Below, in pieces: positions 34,305 to 51,775 of a stretch of 64,000 bases of DNA (positions are counted from its first letter, which is position 1; the number at the start of each line of letters is the position of its first letter). This DNA comes from Protonemura montana (Eukaryota > Arthropoda > Insecta > Plecoptera > Nemouridae). Location of the stretch: contig OX387603.1 of the NCBI GenBank assembly GCA_947568835.1, positions 126,501 through 190,500 on the forward strand, in the 5' to 3' direction. The position numbers and the translations under genes are program-made. A model generated the notes under the pieces. It did not search any database. It was given only the letters and a program-made list of their open reading frames with translations, and was not told the DNA's origin.

Positions 34305-35984
34305 GTAAATAAATCAATCAATAAAGAAGATGATTAATTAAGATCTATTAGGCCCCTGACTAGGCCAGTGTGTGATCCTTCAAGGGCAGGTCAAAGATTG
34401 GGTTGTGACAATATCACAAAGTATTCAAAATGCAGCTCAGAAAAATACATTTCTAAATTTCTCATGGCAAAATTAGTTGAGTATAGTTTGTAAAAGATAC
34501 AGTCTGTCGTGTAGCCACTAGATCGTGGCCCACTAATGCGGTCAGGTGGTGAATAATTAGAGTGTATGGGACAAAATGGTCATCACAGACATGGAACATC
34601 TGAGCTGACAAGATTGTCGGGTCGCTGCCACCAGCCCTGCCTAACAGAGGCCTAACAGAGGCCTAACAGGGGCTTAACAGGGGCTTATTGCCATTATGGA
34701 AATTCGGTACGCGCTCTTCAGAAAGTGTGAATTCGCCAAAGCGTGAGCCTTGGTTTCCTGAGTGCAATGGAAATTGAAATCGGCAAGATTGACTGAATGA
34801 ATGAACAAGAGACACAAATTTAGGATTGAAATGATGATTTGAATTTAATTATAGAAACAATATGATCTAGACGGTACTACTTACAATTCTCTAGTGGATA
34901 ACCACACACATTGCTCTTTAATATTGCTAACAAAATAATATCTAGTAAAGACGAAGAAAATAGAAAGAACTGGAAGATTGAACTTGAATTACTAACGTAA
35001 TTTACACTTGAACTTTACAATGAAGCTAAAAGAAGTGACCGCTCACTTGCTAGAGGAACAGAGGGATGGTACAGAGGGAAGTTGCAAGTGCTAAAGGTCA
35101 GTGGAGGTGGTTTGACGCATACTGTAGGAATGTGAGGCTGGTATATTGAAGAAGGGTTGGGTTTGCTGACCAACGGTAAATGTGGGTTAAAAGCGTAGAA
35201 ATGAGGAGACAGTGATGCTATGAGAAAGGAATTGAAATCAGAAATAGAATATGTACATTGGTTTGCTAGCTTGGCTCGACTGGCATGACACAGTCCAATC
35301 ACACTCATTCCGAGATATTCAAAGCAATTTCAGCAAATGTTAGAACATTTTGACAAACATGATCATTTAGGCACAAAAACAACTACATCCAAATAAGACG
35401 TCACGGCACAAGTCTCCCGACCCATATCGACTCAAAATTGAACAAGGAATCCAAATATACCAACAAAAAAGCAATCCGACCAGGATTATCCGTGCGGCGG
35501 TATGGATATATCATGAATATGAATATCAATATCGGTATGAATATCATGGTGAAATCAGCATGTGAAACAAGTTTCGTGCATTGAATCAAGTAGAACATAA
35601 CCACAAAATGCGCAGAAGAAGTACGTACCTTTGTTTCTTCTCTCGTGTCCTGGTAGAATTATTTTTCGTCCTCTTTCTACTTCCAACACTACATTTCCCC
35701 ACATTTACACCTTCTAGATCCTCTCAAGCCATTAATTAGACAAATAAACGTCTTACCTATCGAATAAACACACGATAAAATGCCAACGTGCCGTCAACAG
35801 GTTGCACTACTTTGCATAAGAAATGCAGCAGGAATATCGGTCAGGGCGATAAATCCAGACGAAAAATGGAGCATATTTGAATAGTACACAATTTTACATA
35901 CGCATTGCAGCATAATTCTTGGTCAGAGGCAATGGATCCAGCAGGGTAGGAATATAGTACCGCCAATTAGAAGCTACGTTTGAA

Positions 35985-36090
35985 CAGAGGTTTGAACTTA
36001 CTGACGCTTGCCTTGGAAGTGAAATCAGCTGTTTTGTTGCTTCATTGCCCGTGAACTCGTGTGGATTTCACACCACAAGAGGTGCTAATT
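35985..36090 (-). other. Possible 5' untranslated exon
   Basis: A minus-strand stretch with GAGTTCACGGGCAATGAAGC ends in CAAGCGTCA|GTAAGTTC, a strong donor. The only ATG frame is closed after six codons. It could be an untranslated first exon; no partner exon was identified. Confidence 0.25.
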
Positions 36091-36241
36091 TATCAAAACT
36101 GGGGATGTTAATAAAGTTTAAATCAGTGTCGTATTGTAAAAAAGTCTATGCAAGATATTTTAAATATCAGCTTTTTAATTTATTTTATCTTTTATGCCAT
36201 ACAGATAAAATTGCAAATTAAAAATCAACACAGCTGCCTTT

Positions 36242-36780
36242 TTGATGATTTTTTCTCTAACCATACAAACATTTTTGGGGAAACTTGATTTTCAAAGCCA
36301 TAATACCGACTCAACCAGCTTCTTCTCAACAAGCTATGATGAAGTCAACACCCTAATATCATGTACCAAGAAAGTTTTTTCTAAAGCTCCATCGAGGATA
36401 AATACTTATCGAAATTTGCTACCTGGAGTTCCGCTGCCACCTGAACCTATCATCACTCGTTGGGGATCGTGGATTGAGGCAGCTATATTCTATTGTGACC
36501 ACTTTGAGGAGGTCAAATCAGTGATAGTGTCGTTTGATCCAGAAGAGGCGGCAAGCATAAAAACCCTTCAGAAATTATTCACATCCAAATCAATAGTTAG
36601 CGATCTGATATATATTAAATCCAATTTTGGTACCATTCCTGGAAAAATAAAATTGCTAGAGACGATTTGAGAACCTTTGACGACATCGCTTCAGATAATA
36701 CAAGATCTCCACTCGGAACTGTCTAAAGCTCCCGGTGGCCGTGCCAAAGTAGCACTTAACAAACTGGACTATGTACTGTA
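36242..36780 (+). pseudogene. hAT-like transposase fragment
   Basis: The frame reads KVFSKAPSRINTYRNLLPGV, PLPPEPIITRWGSWIEAAIF and YCDHFEEVKSVIVSFDPEEA, a conserved block of the hAT-like family whose copies in other animals read PLPPEP..TRWGTWLEA..YY..HF. A stop after LLETI (36668-36670) interrupts it, and the same frame continues with PLTTSLQIIQDLHSELSK to a stop at about 36780. N- and C-terminal parts and the inverted ends are missing. It lies directly before the dispersed repeat copy B. Confidence 0.7.
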
Positions 36781-36783
36781 AGG

Positions 36784-38060
36784 TGAGACCCTGTAAATAC
36801 CTCTAAACGTCTCGATGCTCGCAAGTGTACGTCGACGCACGCAATGTCGTCCTACGAAGGGGTAGGGTGCGGGGTACAAAGTTTGCCTAATATAAAACAC
36901 TCTTAAGAAATAACAATTTACTCTCAATGCACGACATCTCTGATAGGTACATGAAAGGTAATATGAAAATAATCCTAATTACAAACTAACAATTTACTAT
37001 AAGAGTGATAAGATAAAAAATCCCTTAGTCCCTAGCTAGCTGTCATTGGCCAGAATAAAATTATGAAGATTACTTGAATTTGATCGCCGAGGTAGCCGTG
37101 TTTCTCCGTCGATCAGGCGACGACGTTCGCGTTGACTCGTCGAACAGGCGTCGTGTGACTAATGAGGATCGCGACTCAGGCGTCGTGGCTCGGGTTCGCG
37201 TCGCAACTCCGGGCGCAATCAAACAGGCGGCGTGGATCGAGGCCGCGTCGCAACTCGGGCGACGTCGTGGTATCAGGCGACGTCGTGGCTCAGGATTCGT
37301 AGCTCGAGACAGCGTCGCCACTCCAGGCGTCGTACCTCCGCTGACTTGGTGTACTGGTACCGGTGTACTCTCTCGTCTCCTCTGATCAGCCTTCTCACGT
37401 TCCCGGTCTCGGGCCTTCTCCCGTTCCTCCATTGTTCTTCTGCTGGCGTTCCTCACGCTCCCTCTCCAGATTACACCTCGTGACTTCCTCGGCCAATCAT
37501 TTACTCGAATTTATTCTATTGTACATTTTAAGAACTATAACTAATTGGGAGAGGCACTTTGGAAAGGATCATGGGGACTGGACCTCACTGCGAACATCGA
37601 CACATTCCTGCGAAGCATGTGGCTACCCAGTCGCCTTTCAACCGATGCCAGAACACTTGTCACCCTTACAAAACTATCGGATATTAAACAGACGCGCGTG
37701 CCTCGAAGATTGTATGCATTATGTGCATCGCGCAAACCGATGCCAGAATACTTGTCACCCTTATTGATGCCTAACAGATATATTATACAGATGGCTCGAC
37801 GCACATGGCTAGAAGATTGTATGCATTATGTGCATCGCGCAAACCAATGCCAGAATACTTGTCACCCTTATTGATGCCTAACAGATATATTATACAGATG
37901 GCTCGACGCACATGGCTAGAAGATTGTATGCATTATGTGCATCGCGCAAACCGATGCCAGAATACTTGTCACCCTTATTGATGCCTAACAGATATATTAT
38001 ACAGATGGCTCGACGCACATAGCTAGAAGATTGTATGCATTATGTGCACCTCACAATTCG
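36784..38060 (+). repeat. Dispersed repeat family, copy B
   Basis: This matches 1305-2175 in order (AATACCTCTAAACGTCTC; GAAGGGGTAGGGTGCGGGGT; AATTGGGAGAGGCAC; CTCACTGCGAACATCGACAC). It also has an insertion of GGCGTCGTGGCTC-type repeats at 37120-37330 and a 108-bp tandem repeat, about three and a half copies, at 37690-38050 (ACGCACATGGCTAGAAGATT). Class unknown. Confidence 0.55.
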
Positions 38061-38435
38061 TCCCCATCCCACTTGAGTGAAGCCCAGCTACGCGAAAAAA
38101 AACTAAAAAATACAACAGGCTTCTGGCCGAATCAAAACCCTCGCGAAACGCCGAGACCACGTACTCCATAGACCTCGCGGCTTCTCCCATGCCTGCACCC
38201 GAGAGCAAAAGTTCCGCACGCCACTCCACTGGCTGACGCAATTCATTGGCAAGAGGTAGTAAATGAAAATCGCTAACCGCGACTTGCGAGTGCGCATCCC
38301 GCGTCTCAATTTACATCCATACAACAACACTTATCAGATTTTAATGCACGACTCCTATGCTATCGACATAATAATAAAACCCTACGAGAACTTGCTTAAC
38401 CTAGTAATTTCTTTAGTAAATGAAGCTAAATTGGA

Positions 38436-38958
38436 CCCCGATCTCCATCTGTCGCGGGTGTTGCTCTAACCAATTGAGCTACTCGAACCCCGATCTCCAC
38501 CTGTCACGGGTGTTGCTCTAACCAATTGAGCTACTCGAACCCCGATCTCCACCTGTCACGGGTGTTGCTCTAACCAATTGAGCTACTTGGACCCCGATCT
38601 CCACCTGTCGCGGGTGTTGCTCTAACCTATTGAGCTACTTGGACCCCGATCTCCACCTGTCGCGGGTGTTGCTCTAACCAATTGAGCTACTTGGACCCCG
38701 ATCTCAACCTGTCGCGGGTGTTGCTCTAACCTATTGAGCTACTTGGACCCCGATCTCCCCCTGTCGCGGGTGTTGCTCTAACCAATTAAGCTACTTGGAC
38801 CCCGATCTCCACCTGTCGCGGGTGTTGCTCTAACCTATTGAGCTACTTGGACCCCGATCTCCCCCTGTCGCGGGTGTTGCTCTAACCAATTAAGCTACTT
38901 GGACCCCGATCTCCACCTGTCGCGGGTGTTGCTCTAACCTATTGAGCTACTTAGACAC
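38436..38958 (-). repeat. 52-bp array of tRNA A-box halves, minus strand
   Basis: Ten copies of a 52-bp unit. On the minus strand each reads AGTAGCTCAATTGGTTAGAG + CAACACCCGCGACAGGTGGA, the 5' half of a tRNA with a perfect A box (TAGCTCAATTGG) but no B box. The flank with AAAATCATCTCAAAAAACTA resembles the flank of the array at 62576. The parent is the tRNA-derived repeat at 61618-61692. Confidence 0.85.
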
Positions 38959-39005
38959 TAGTTTTTTGAGATGATTTTAGTGTATTTGGTGGTCATTTGT
39001 TCTAC

Positions 39006-39799
39006 CTTGTGGGAAATGGAATGTTTCTGAGCGGTGGAGAAAAGATGCGAGATTGTTTCTCCGTGGAATGTGGTTCCCCCTCGTAAAGCAAACGCCAGCG
39101 AATGTCTTGCGAGATGTTAGCAGCGTAAGGACACGCCCAGATTCTTACAACGCTGCCTGGGTTGTATGTCTCGTAGACACTGACTTCACTCGGGAATACA
39201 GCCAACTCTAAGCTGACCACTAACAAACAACAATATTTACTTATTTACAAACACTTACATAACATTTGGGTACCAACATCAGATACAGATACCCATCTAC
39301 AGCAGATAAATGGATAAATATACCAGTAAACAATGAAATAACTACATGAATTTAACTACAATTACTTCTTCTGACACTTGTAGCACATGGACTACATTGA
39401 GGTTAAGTTGCTTACGTCTTTGTTGCTTACCTACAAAATCCTTCGCTTGGATTCGAGCCAAGTTTTGCGTTTGAATGGGTTTGCTCGCGGAAGGCGCCAT
39501 ATCCCACCACGGGCCATAAGTCCTCTAGAAGATAGACTCTTTAAGCATACTTAACAAGATTAGCGTTGTTGGAAGGCTTCATCAAATTTCGGCGACTGCT
39601 TGGTCCGACAACTTACAGGAGAATATGCTTCGTGAGAGTCGCCATAACGTGGAAAAACTCTTGGTTTTCCAATCAAATTGACTGCCGTGAACGAAATACT
39701 AGAGCTATTTCCATATTGAGAACTGCACAGTAATATTTCATTAACAAATTGCTCGATTTTGCCCGCGCTAGTCACACTACTAACCACAGATTCTTCCAT
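39006..39799 (-). CDS. FBXL4: FBXL4, N-terminal coding exons
   Basis: Three exons in phase: 39799-39617 (ATG at 39799-39797, 61 codons, donor GTAAGT), 39524-39431 (acceptor ATCTTCTAG, donor GTAAGC) and 39207-39006 (acceptor GTCAGCTTAG, donor GTAGAA). They read MEESVV..IEQFVNEILLC, SSQYGNSSSISFTAVNLIGK, YGPWWDMAPSASKPIQTQN, DFVELAVFPSEVSVYETYNP, GSVVRIWACPY and SRIFSPPLRNIPFPTR. The family landmarks YGxWWDxxPSAS, VxETYxPGxVxRIxAC and the FPT block align with human FBXL4 in order. An in-frame extension upstream of the ATG to a possible acceptor at about 39895 might be coding. The F-box itself should follow after PTR but was not found. The gene faces the CCDC157-like gene 136 bp away. Confidence 0.85.
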
Positions 39800-39935
39800 G
39801 ACAGGCAAGCCAGAGTCGATGAAAGTCAGAGCCGATGGATCTGGCGCCCATCGATGATTTTCAACTTTTGCGCTAAATATGTCAGTGCTCCTGACTAAGG
39901 GAATGATTTACTCATTTACTCTTAATTTTTAAACG
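39800..39935. promoter_or_regulatory. Divergent promoter region FBXL4 / CCDC157-like
   Basis: Only 136 bp separate the two start codons, which point away from each other. No other promoter space exists for either gene unless untranslated exons lie inside the partner. The interval contains the near-palindrome ATGATTTACTCATTTACTC. A shared bidirectional promoter is inferred from the spacing. Confidence 0.5.
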
Positions 39936-42358
39936 ATGGCACAATTAAATGAAAACTTGATTCGTGCCATGGTGTGGGATCTGAAAGAAGTAGTCAATAT
40001 CTCGATTACATTGTCTTCGTGGATGGGCAAGATTGACTGCAAGTCTTGGAGATATCCTTCCAAGCAGTCACAATCTGTAGATGTCTTGTCTATTTTTAAC
40101 AAGCTCAATGGATCTGCTGGTGAATACTACATCAATCTTTTAGAATGCATCTATGACAGGTAACTTAACTATTGTACCGAAATCCAACCAAATAATTCTG
40201 GTATTTTGAATAGAATTTGGGAAAAATTATTTTAGAATTCAGCTGGCTATATTTTTTATTCGGATGTGAGCATGAGTTAGCGTATATGACCCTACCAACT
40301 GAATTAAAATTCAGAATCTAATACGTACATTCTACCTTCAACCATGGAATTCACATCAACAACTAAAAGTTGCCTGCAGCACACTGAAATATAGGTTGAG
40401 TCTTGTACTAAAATAATTACTATACGTACTGGGCATCTTATTATTATGGGAATCTTACTGAATCTATTCTGATACCACAACAACATACTTTATTGGGTGT
40501 TCAGAATCTTAAAGTCACAGCAAAGAAGTTTCCAGGAGTTACTGAGTCTACCAGATAGATTTTACTGAAGCGGTGCATTTCGGAAGGCGACAAAACTGGC
40601 ACAAAAGAGCGATTATTGTTCTGTGCTATTAAATGTGAACATCACTTTTACCTCGTTCTGTTTTTTTTTTCAGACTTTTATTGATTCTGAATTTACTGAT
40701 AAAATTTGTGGACAATTTTTCAAATCCCTCGACCAATTTGTATGCGGCTAAAAATGTGATCCGTCCACAACAGCTCTCACTTGGAGGTCTACTAAACATA
40801 TTCTGGTCGAGAATGCAATCTTTGCAGAAGAGCATGATCGATTGCATGGTTTGGAATGATTACAACTCTTGAATATCATTCTGTAATGTTGTAATGTTAC
40901 TTTTAAATGCAGATAACCTCCTGATGATGAAAATAATATATCTTTTATGCAGGTTTCTCAGAGGAAAATGTTTGAAATGAATGGCAAGCACCAAGATACT
41001 GATTCGAATATCAAAACAACCAACATTTCCCACACAGTTGTTTCCAGAATTAGTCAAACAGATTTGATTTCCTTGGCTTCATGTGAAAGCTGTCAGATGA
41101 ATGAAGCACTCATGAAGAAACTAATCACGTGGATAGAAAATACTTGTCATATCGACAGAGAATCTTCAGTTGCTGCCCAGAGGTACAATAAATACTTATT
41201 TACAAACATGTTTTTACCTATAAGCAAAACCTTCTTGTGTTTTATGACTGCGCATATTATTTCAAATAAAAGTTCTGATTCCACACTTCAAGAAATAAAA
41301 TTCCGATTCCTTTAATTCAAGAATGAGAATAGAGCTTCAGATTGGAAAACACAAAGTGTTTATTATTTGTAATTATTACTTCAACTCCAGCAACTGGTTC
41401 ATATACTTACCTATTTCTATTTTCATTTTGTTGCATTGACTTGTTTATATGTTTTACTGACTATGTTTCTATCATCTGTGTATGATCAACTCAAACAATT
41501 AACAACATTTTATTAGTGCCAAGTTAAATACTAATATCTTTGGGTAGCGCGTAAAGACCAACTACAATTCTACGACACTTTGCATTAGATATTTGAGGTA
41601 GTTTACAGTTAGAAAATACTTTAGCAAGAGCATACAAATTTGATTGTACCCCAATTAAAATGACAGTAATAATCACAGGAAGGTGGCGTCGAAGGAAATA
41701 ATACAAACAACGCAGTGGCATTGTATGGGAAGTTGGGCTGATGCCATCGTTGAAGATCTTACCAACCTCCAAGTCAACTACAAGGAGATCAGTATTCAAA
41801 ACACTCAGCTGATCAAGTTGGTGAGAGCTACACAAAGTAAATTGGAGAAAAAAAACCAAGGAAACCAGGATTATATCAAGAAGCTAAAAATACAATGCAA
41901 AGATTCTAAAGTGAATCTGGAAGAAAAGCAAAATCAGCTCAGCCAAGTAAACATGAAGTGGCAGCTATTGTTCAGTGATAAAGAAGAAAGTTACAAAATA
42001 TTAGAAATGAAATTGAAACTCACTGGTTTGTATAGATAATCGATTATTGTTGAATTACACTGAATCTGTCTGTAAAAGTACTTCTAAAAGTACTTCAATC
42101 CTACCTATCAGAATGTTGCAGCCCACACAAGTTAGTCTTCTATTTCTGCATTTAGATCAACTACTAGCAGAAAGTGTCTGCAAGGAAAAGTGCACACAAA
42201 ATGCTCTTGAAGAAATGCACCAGCAGCTGGAGATGGTTTCTAATGATAGAAACACACAAGCCAATGAAATTGCAGGATTACATGTCAGACTTCTCCGGGA
42301 GCAACAGGATTTCCAAACTAAATGTGCTGAGTTTCAGATGCAAGCTGCAGGTCTTCAG
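39936..42358 (+). CDS. CCDC157: CCDC157-like coiled-coil protein, N-terminal exons
   Basis: Five exons join in frame: 39936-40159, 40674-40848, 40953-41182, 41679-42025 and 42156-42358. The product starts MAQLNENLIRAMVWDLKEVV, continues DCKSWRYPSKQSQSVDVLSI and, across the first intron, YDRLLLILNLLIKFVDNF and LGGLLNIFWSRMQSLQ, which follow human CCDC157 (SWKFPD..CDLD, VIDRLLLLLQS, VRRFWSNLLRL). Later exons are long coiled coil (WADAIVEDLTNLQ; LEKKNQGNQDYIKKL; LEEMHQQLEMVSND). CCDC157 is linked to sperm and Golgi function in mammals. Donors of exons 2 and 4 are weak (GTTTGG, GTTTGT). The last exon ends at CAG|GTAAAG, and no further exon or stop was found before SERCA, so the C-terminal half is missing. 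Confidence 0.72.
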
Positions 42359-42808
42359 GTAAAGTAATGTTCAACTGTCGGAAACTTATCGGAAAATATT
42401 GTTACTTTACAAGTGAAACAAAGAAGATCTCTAGAAATGTAAAGCTCTGTAATTGCAAGATCTTACCCATGACCAAGGCAATTTTCACAAAGCTTTGCTT
42501 CAAGGACCCATAACAAATAACAAGTTGTATTGGCAAGTCCAAGCTCCCAAATGTCAAGAAAAGTTGCATAGCATTGTATTGCAAAGATGTAAATGAATAA
42601 AGTTAAGCAGTCTTTACACGTACATTACCTGAGTAATTAGATGGTCCCAGCTGATTGCAAACTCAAACGCATGGCCTCACTTGCAAGTATTCACAATTGC
42701 ACAAAGCCAAACCTAAAACTCACTCAAAAACAGGAATGTACCTCGGTCAGTGAGGAACACGAGACATGACTTGAAAGTCAAACTCCATTTAAAACACAAC
42801 GGTTAAAT

Positions 42809-42985
42809 TCAACTCAAAAATTGTCTTTCAATGTTAATAGGATAATGTATCAATGGAATGTCATGAGTTTTCACTCCATTTGCTTGTCTATTGCTACTGG
42901 CAAACATATCATCAAATATATCATTAAATATATCATTAGAGGTGTAATTTATGTGAAATACTTGTAAGAAGCTTGAAGCTGAAAG
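42809..42985 (-). other. Possible 3' terminal exon, unassigned
   Basis: A strong acceptor (TTCCTCCCCGCTTTCTTTCAG) precedes a minus-strand frame SSFLQVFHINYTSNDIFNDI..ERQFLS ending in TGA. Its phase fits the exon at 43412-43576, so it could end an alternative SERCA transcript; phase agreement has a one-in-three chance of being accidental. Confidence 0.2.
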
Positions 42986-43411
42986 AAAGCGGGGAGGAAG
43001 ACATCCCAACCACTGGCAACCACGCTGCTCGCTGGCATTCAAGTTCATGGTCGGATAAAACCCAGGCAAGCTCACTCCACTGCACACGTGAAAAGCAAAC
43101 CCGGCAAACAACACTCGGTGCATTCCTCGTAAAACTCTCATGTTTTTATTAAATTAGCAATCCACTGTCTTATTTTGTAAACAGCAATGTCAGACAAGTG
43201 AAAAAAATTGAACAATACATTATTAGTTTGTAGGTTTATGTACACTCTTGTCCTTGTCTAAATAATTCATTGATTTAACTCCTGATGTCAGTCAAATATT
43301 ACATACTTTTGGTAGACAAAAGGAGATTGAAAGCAACAATTCATGAAATCTGGTTGAGAAATGTCTGCTAGGCAAACCAACAGCACGCCACGAGGCCAAG
43401 CCAGTACTTAC

Positions 43412-43576
43412 GACTTTTCGTCAATTGTCCACTGAAAACTTCGGCGTTTCTACCGGGAACCGAGGGGTCTGGACCAGGACCAGGATCAGGGGTTCTTTTA
43501 TCAGGAGCTTTGTTAGGGAAGACGCAGGACTTTCTGTTGCCAGCCCACGCTAGCCTAATCTCTGTGTAGCTAATAT
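43412..43576 (-). CDS. SERCA: Candidate alternative C-terminal SERCA exon
   Basis: The 165-nt stretch has an acceptor (ATTCACACACTAG) and a strong donor (GTAAGTAC). It is open in the phase that joins to an internal donor of the last SERCA exon (ATCACCGACG|GTAAGAG, exon part ending at 44089). The joined tail would read KITD then DISYTEIRLAWAGNRKSC and a proline-rich DPGPGPDPSVPG. SERCA genes of vertebrates and arthropods make alternative C-termini from a donor at this same place. No known isoform with this tail is recalled. Confidence 0.4.
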
Positions 43577-44005
43577 CTAGTGTGTGAATAAATAGAAAAG
43601 AGGTTAATGAATGCACATTTTGCCCGGCAAATTACTAGTGGAAAGGTGAGTGAGTCTCCGCTTACGTTCCTGCACTAAGTTAAATAATAAATACTCGTTA
43701 CTAACATATTTTGTTTGTGTGTAATGAATGTATACAAGTACGCTACTACGATTATCACCCAGTGGCGCCAACCCCCACGTTGCGGGAATCACTTTCGTGT
43801 AAAATTATTGTCCGGCGAGTAATATTGGGCCGAGGAATCCTCTGCCGGAACGTACTAACTGCTAAAAAAAGAACCGCTTCCTTTCTATATAAAAATAACA
43901 CCTCGCATACAAAACAAAAGGCACTTCTCTAAGAATTTAAGTGAACTCCTAGAGTTTGTTGGGCTGGAGGTTAAGTAGGTGCTTGGTTGTGGGTATCCAG
44001 GGGGC

Positions 44006-50274
<6,269 letters not shown>

Positions 50275-50427
50275 CTGAAACAAAAGAAACAAGTGAATGA
50301 AGTACCAAGTGTAATAAGAGTTTGTTCTGCTAGGGACCCTAGATTCAGTGTCTAGAAGGGGAGGGGCGTTTAGAAGGCTTCGTTCAACACGCGAGCTCAA
50401 GGCGTGTACAGATATCAGTCTACTGTC

Positions 50428-50455
50428 TGACGTCACCAGCTACTGTCTGACGTCA
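50428..50455. promoter_or_regulatory. Two full CRE palindromes
   Basis: TGACGTCA occurs at 50428-50435 and 50448-50455, inside a 20-bp direct repeat (CTACTGTCTGACGTCAC). The sites lie 155-180 bp upstream of SERCA exon 2 and could bind CREB/ATF factors on one face of the helix. Confidence 0.45.
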
Positions 50456-50917
50456 CAGCGATCGAGTTAAGCGACAACGCCGTCATTCAACGTCGATGCA
50501 CTCGGCGAGAGTCGGAAATAGCGGCGACTCAAGATCTTGCCTCGGTAAACCAGTTTCCGTTTGAAACAACGCACAAACATCAACCGAAATAGAAGTTAAA
50601 TAGAAGCCAAAGAGAAGCCAAAGAGAAGCCAAAGAGAAGCCTCTATTAAATCTGACAGCAGACAAAAAGCCATCAAATCATAACGGCCATCAAGAATCAA
50701 CAGATCGACGCAATGTAATGGAAGCCAGCGAACATCTCTTTAGTCAGAGACAATGGAAGGATTGTTAGATTGTTTACTCTAAGCTTAAAAACTCTAAAGA
50801 TACAGAACCACAGCATCTTGTAAGATCAACCATTTCTAGCAGCACCAGCACCAGCCACGTGGAACAAAACCAAATATTGCTCGGGAAATATTGGTCAAAA
50901 GTTCCTCGTCTGGCAAG

Positions 50918-51775
50918 GCATGGCATGGCAAGGCAAGGCAAGACATGGCATGGCATGGCATGGCATGGCAAGGCATGGCAAGGCATGGCAAGGCATGGCA
51001 TGGTATGGCATGGCATGGCATGGCATGGCATGGCAAGGCAAGGCATGGTATGGCATGGCATGGCATGGCAAGGCAAGACATGGCATGGCATGGCATGGCA
51101 TGGCAGGGCAAGGCAAGACATGGCAAGGCATGGCATGGCATGGCAGGGCAGGGCATGGCATGGCAGGGCAGGGCATGGCATGGCAAGGCATGGCATGGTA
51201 TGGTATGGCATGGCATGGCATGCCATGGCATGGCATGGCATGGCATGGCAAGGCAAGGCATGGCATGGCATGGCATGGCAAGGCACGACATGGCATGGCA
51301 AGGCAAGGCATGGCATGGCATGGCAAGGCATGGCATGGCAAGGCATGACATGGCATGGCGAGGCATGGCAAGGCAAGGCATGGTATGGCAAGGCATGGCA
51401 TGGCATGGCATGGCATGGCAAGGCAAGGCAAGGCAAGGCAAGGCATGGCATGGCATGGCAAGGCATGGCAAGGCAAGGCATGGCATGGCATGGCAAGGCA
51501 TGGCAAGGCATGGCATGGCATGGCATGGCATGGCATGGCATGGCGAGGCAAGGCATGGCATGGCATGGCATGGCATGGCATGGCAAGGCAAGGCATGGCA
51601 TGGCATGGCATGGCATGGCATGGCAAGGCAAGGCAAGGCATGGCATGGCATGGCATGGCATGGCATGGCATGGCATGGCATGGCAAGGCATGGCATGGCA
51701 TGGCATGGCAAGGCAAGGCATGGCATGGCATGGCATGGCATGGCAAGGTATGGTATATCTAATGGTATGGTATGA
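50918..51775 (+). repeat. Pentanucleotide array (ATGGC/AAGGC)n
   Basis: About 170 copies of 5-bp units ATGGC and AAGGC with rare ATGGT, AGGGC and AGACA changes. The units contain no stop in any register, which explains overlapping open frames of 280-380 codons on both strands. It lies upstream of SERCA exon 2, probably in intron 1. Confidence 0.95.

Larger units (their letters stand above)
33259..36240. other. FBXL4 intronic region, no confirmed exon
   Basis: No F-box or LRR coding sequence was found on either strand here, although the FBXL4 middle exons belong in it. A 12-bp repeat of AGAGGCCTAAC type lies at 34642-34685. Two exon-like stretches on minus are listed separately. The frame at 33302-33589 on plus is not recognised. 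Confidence 0.4.

Noticed and set aside
35015-35308. 97-codon minus frame
   Set aside because: Composition is low-complexity Pro/Ser, no splice sites fit and it does not align with FBXL4.
37070-37456. Arg-rich frame of 128 codons on minus
   Set aside because: It lies in GC-rich short repeats of the dispersed repeat copy B; no homologue, and the other strand is equally open.
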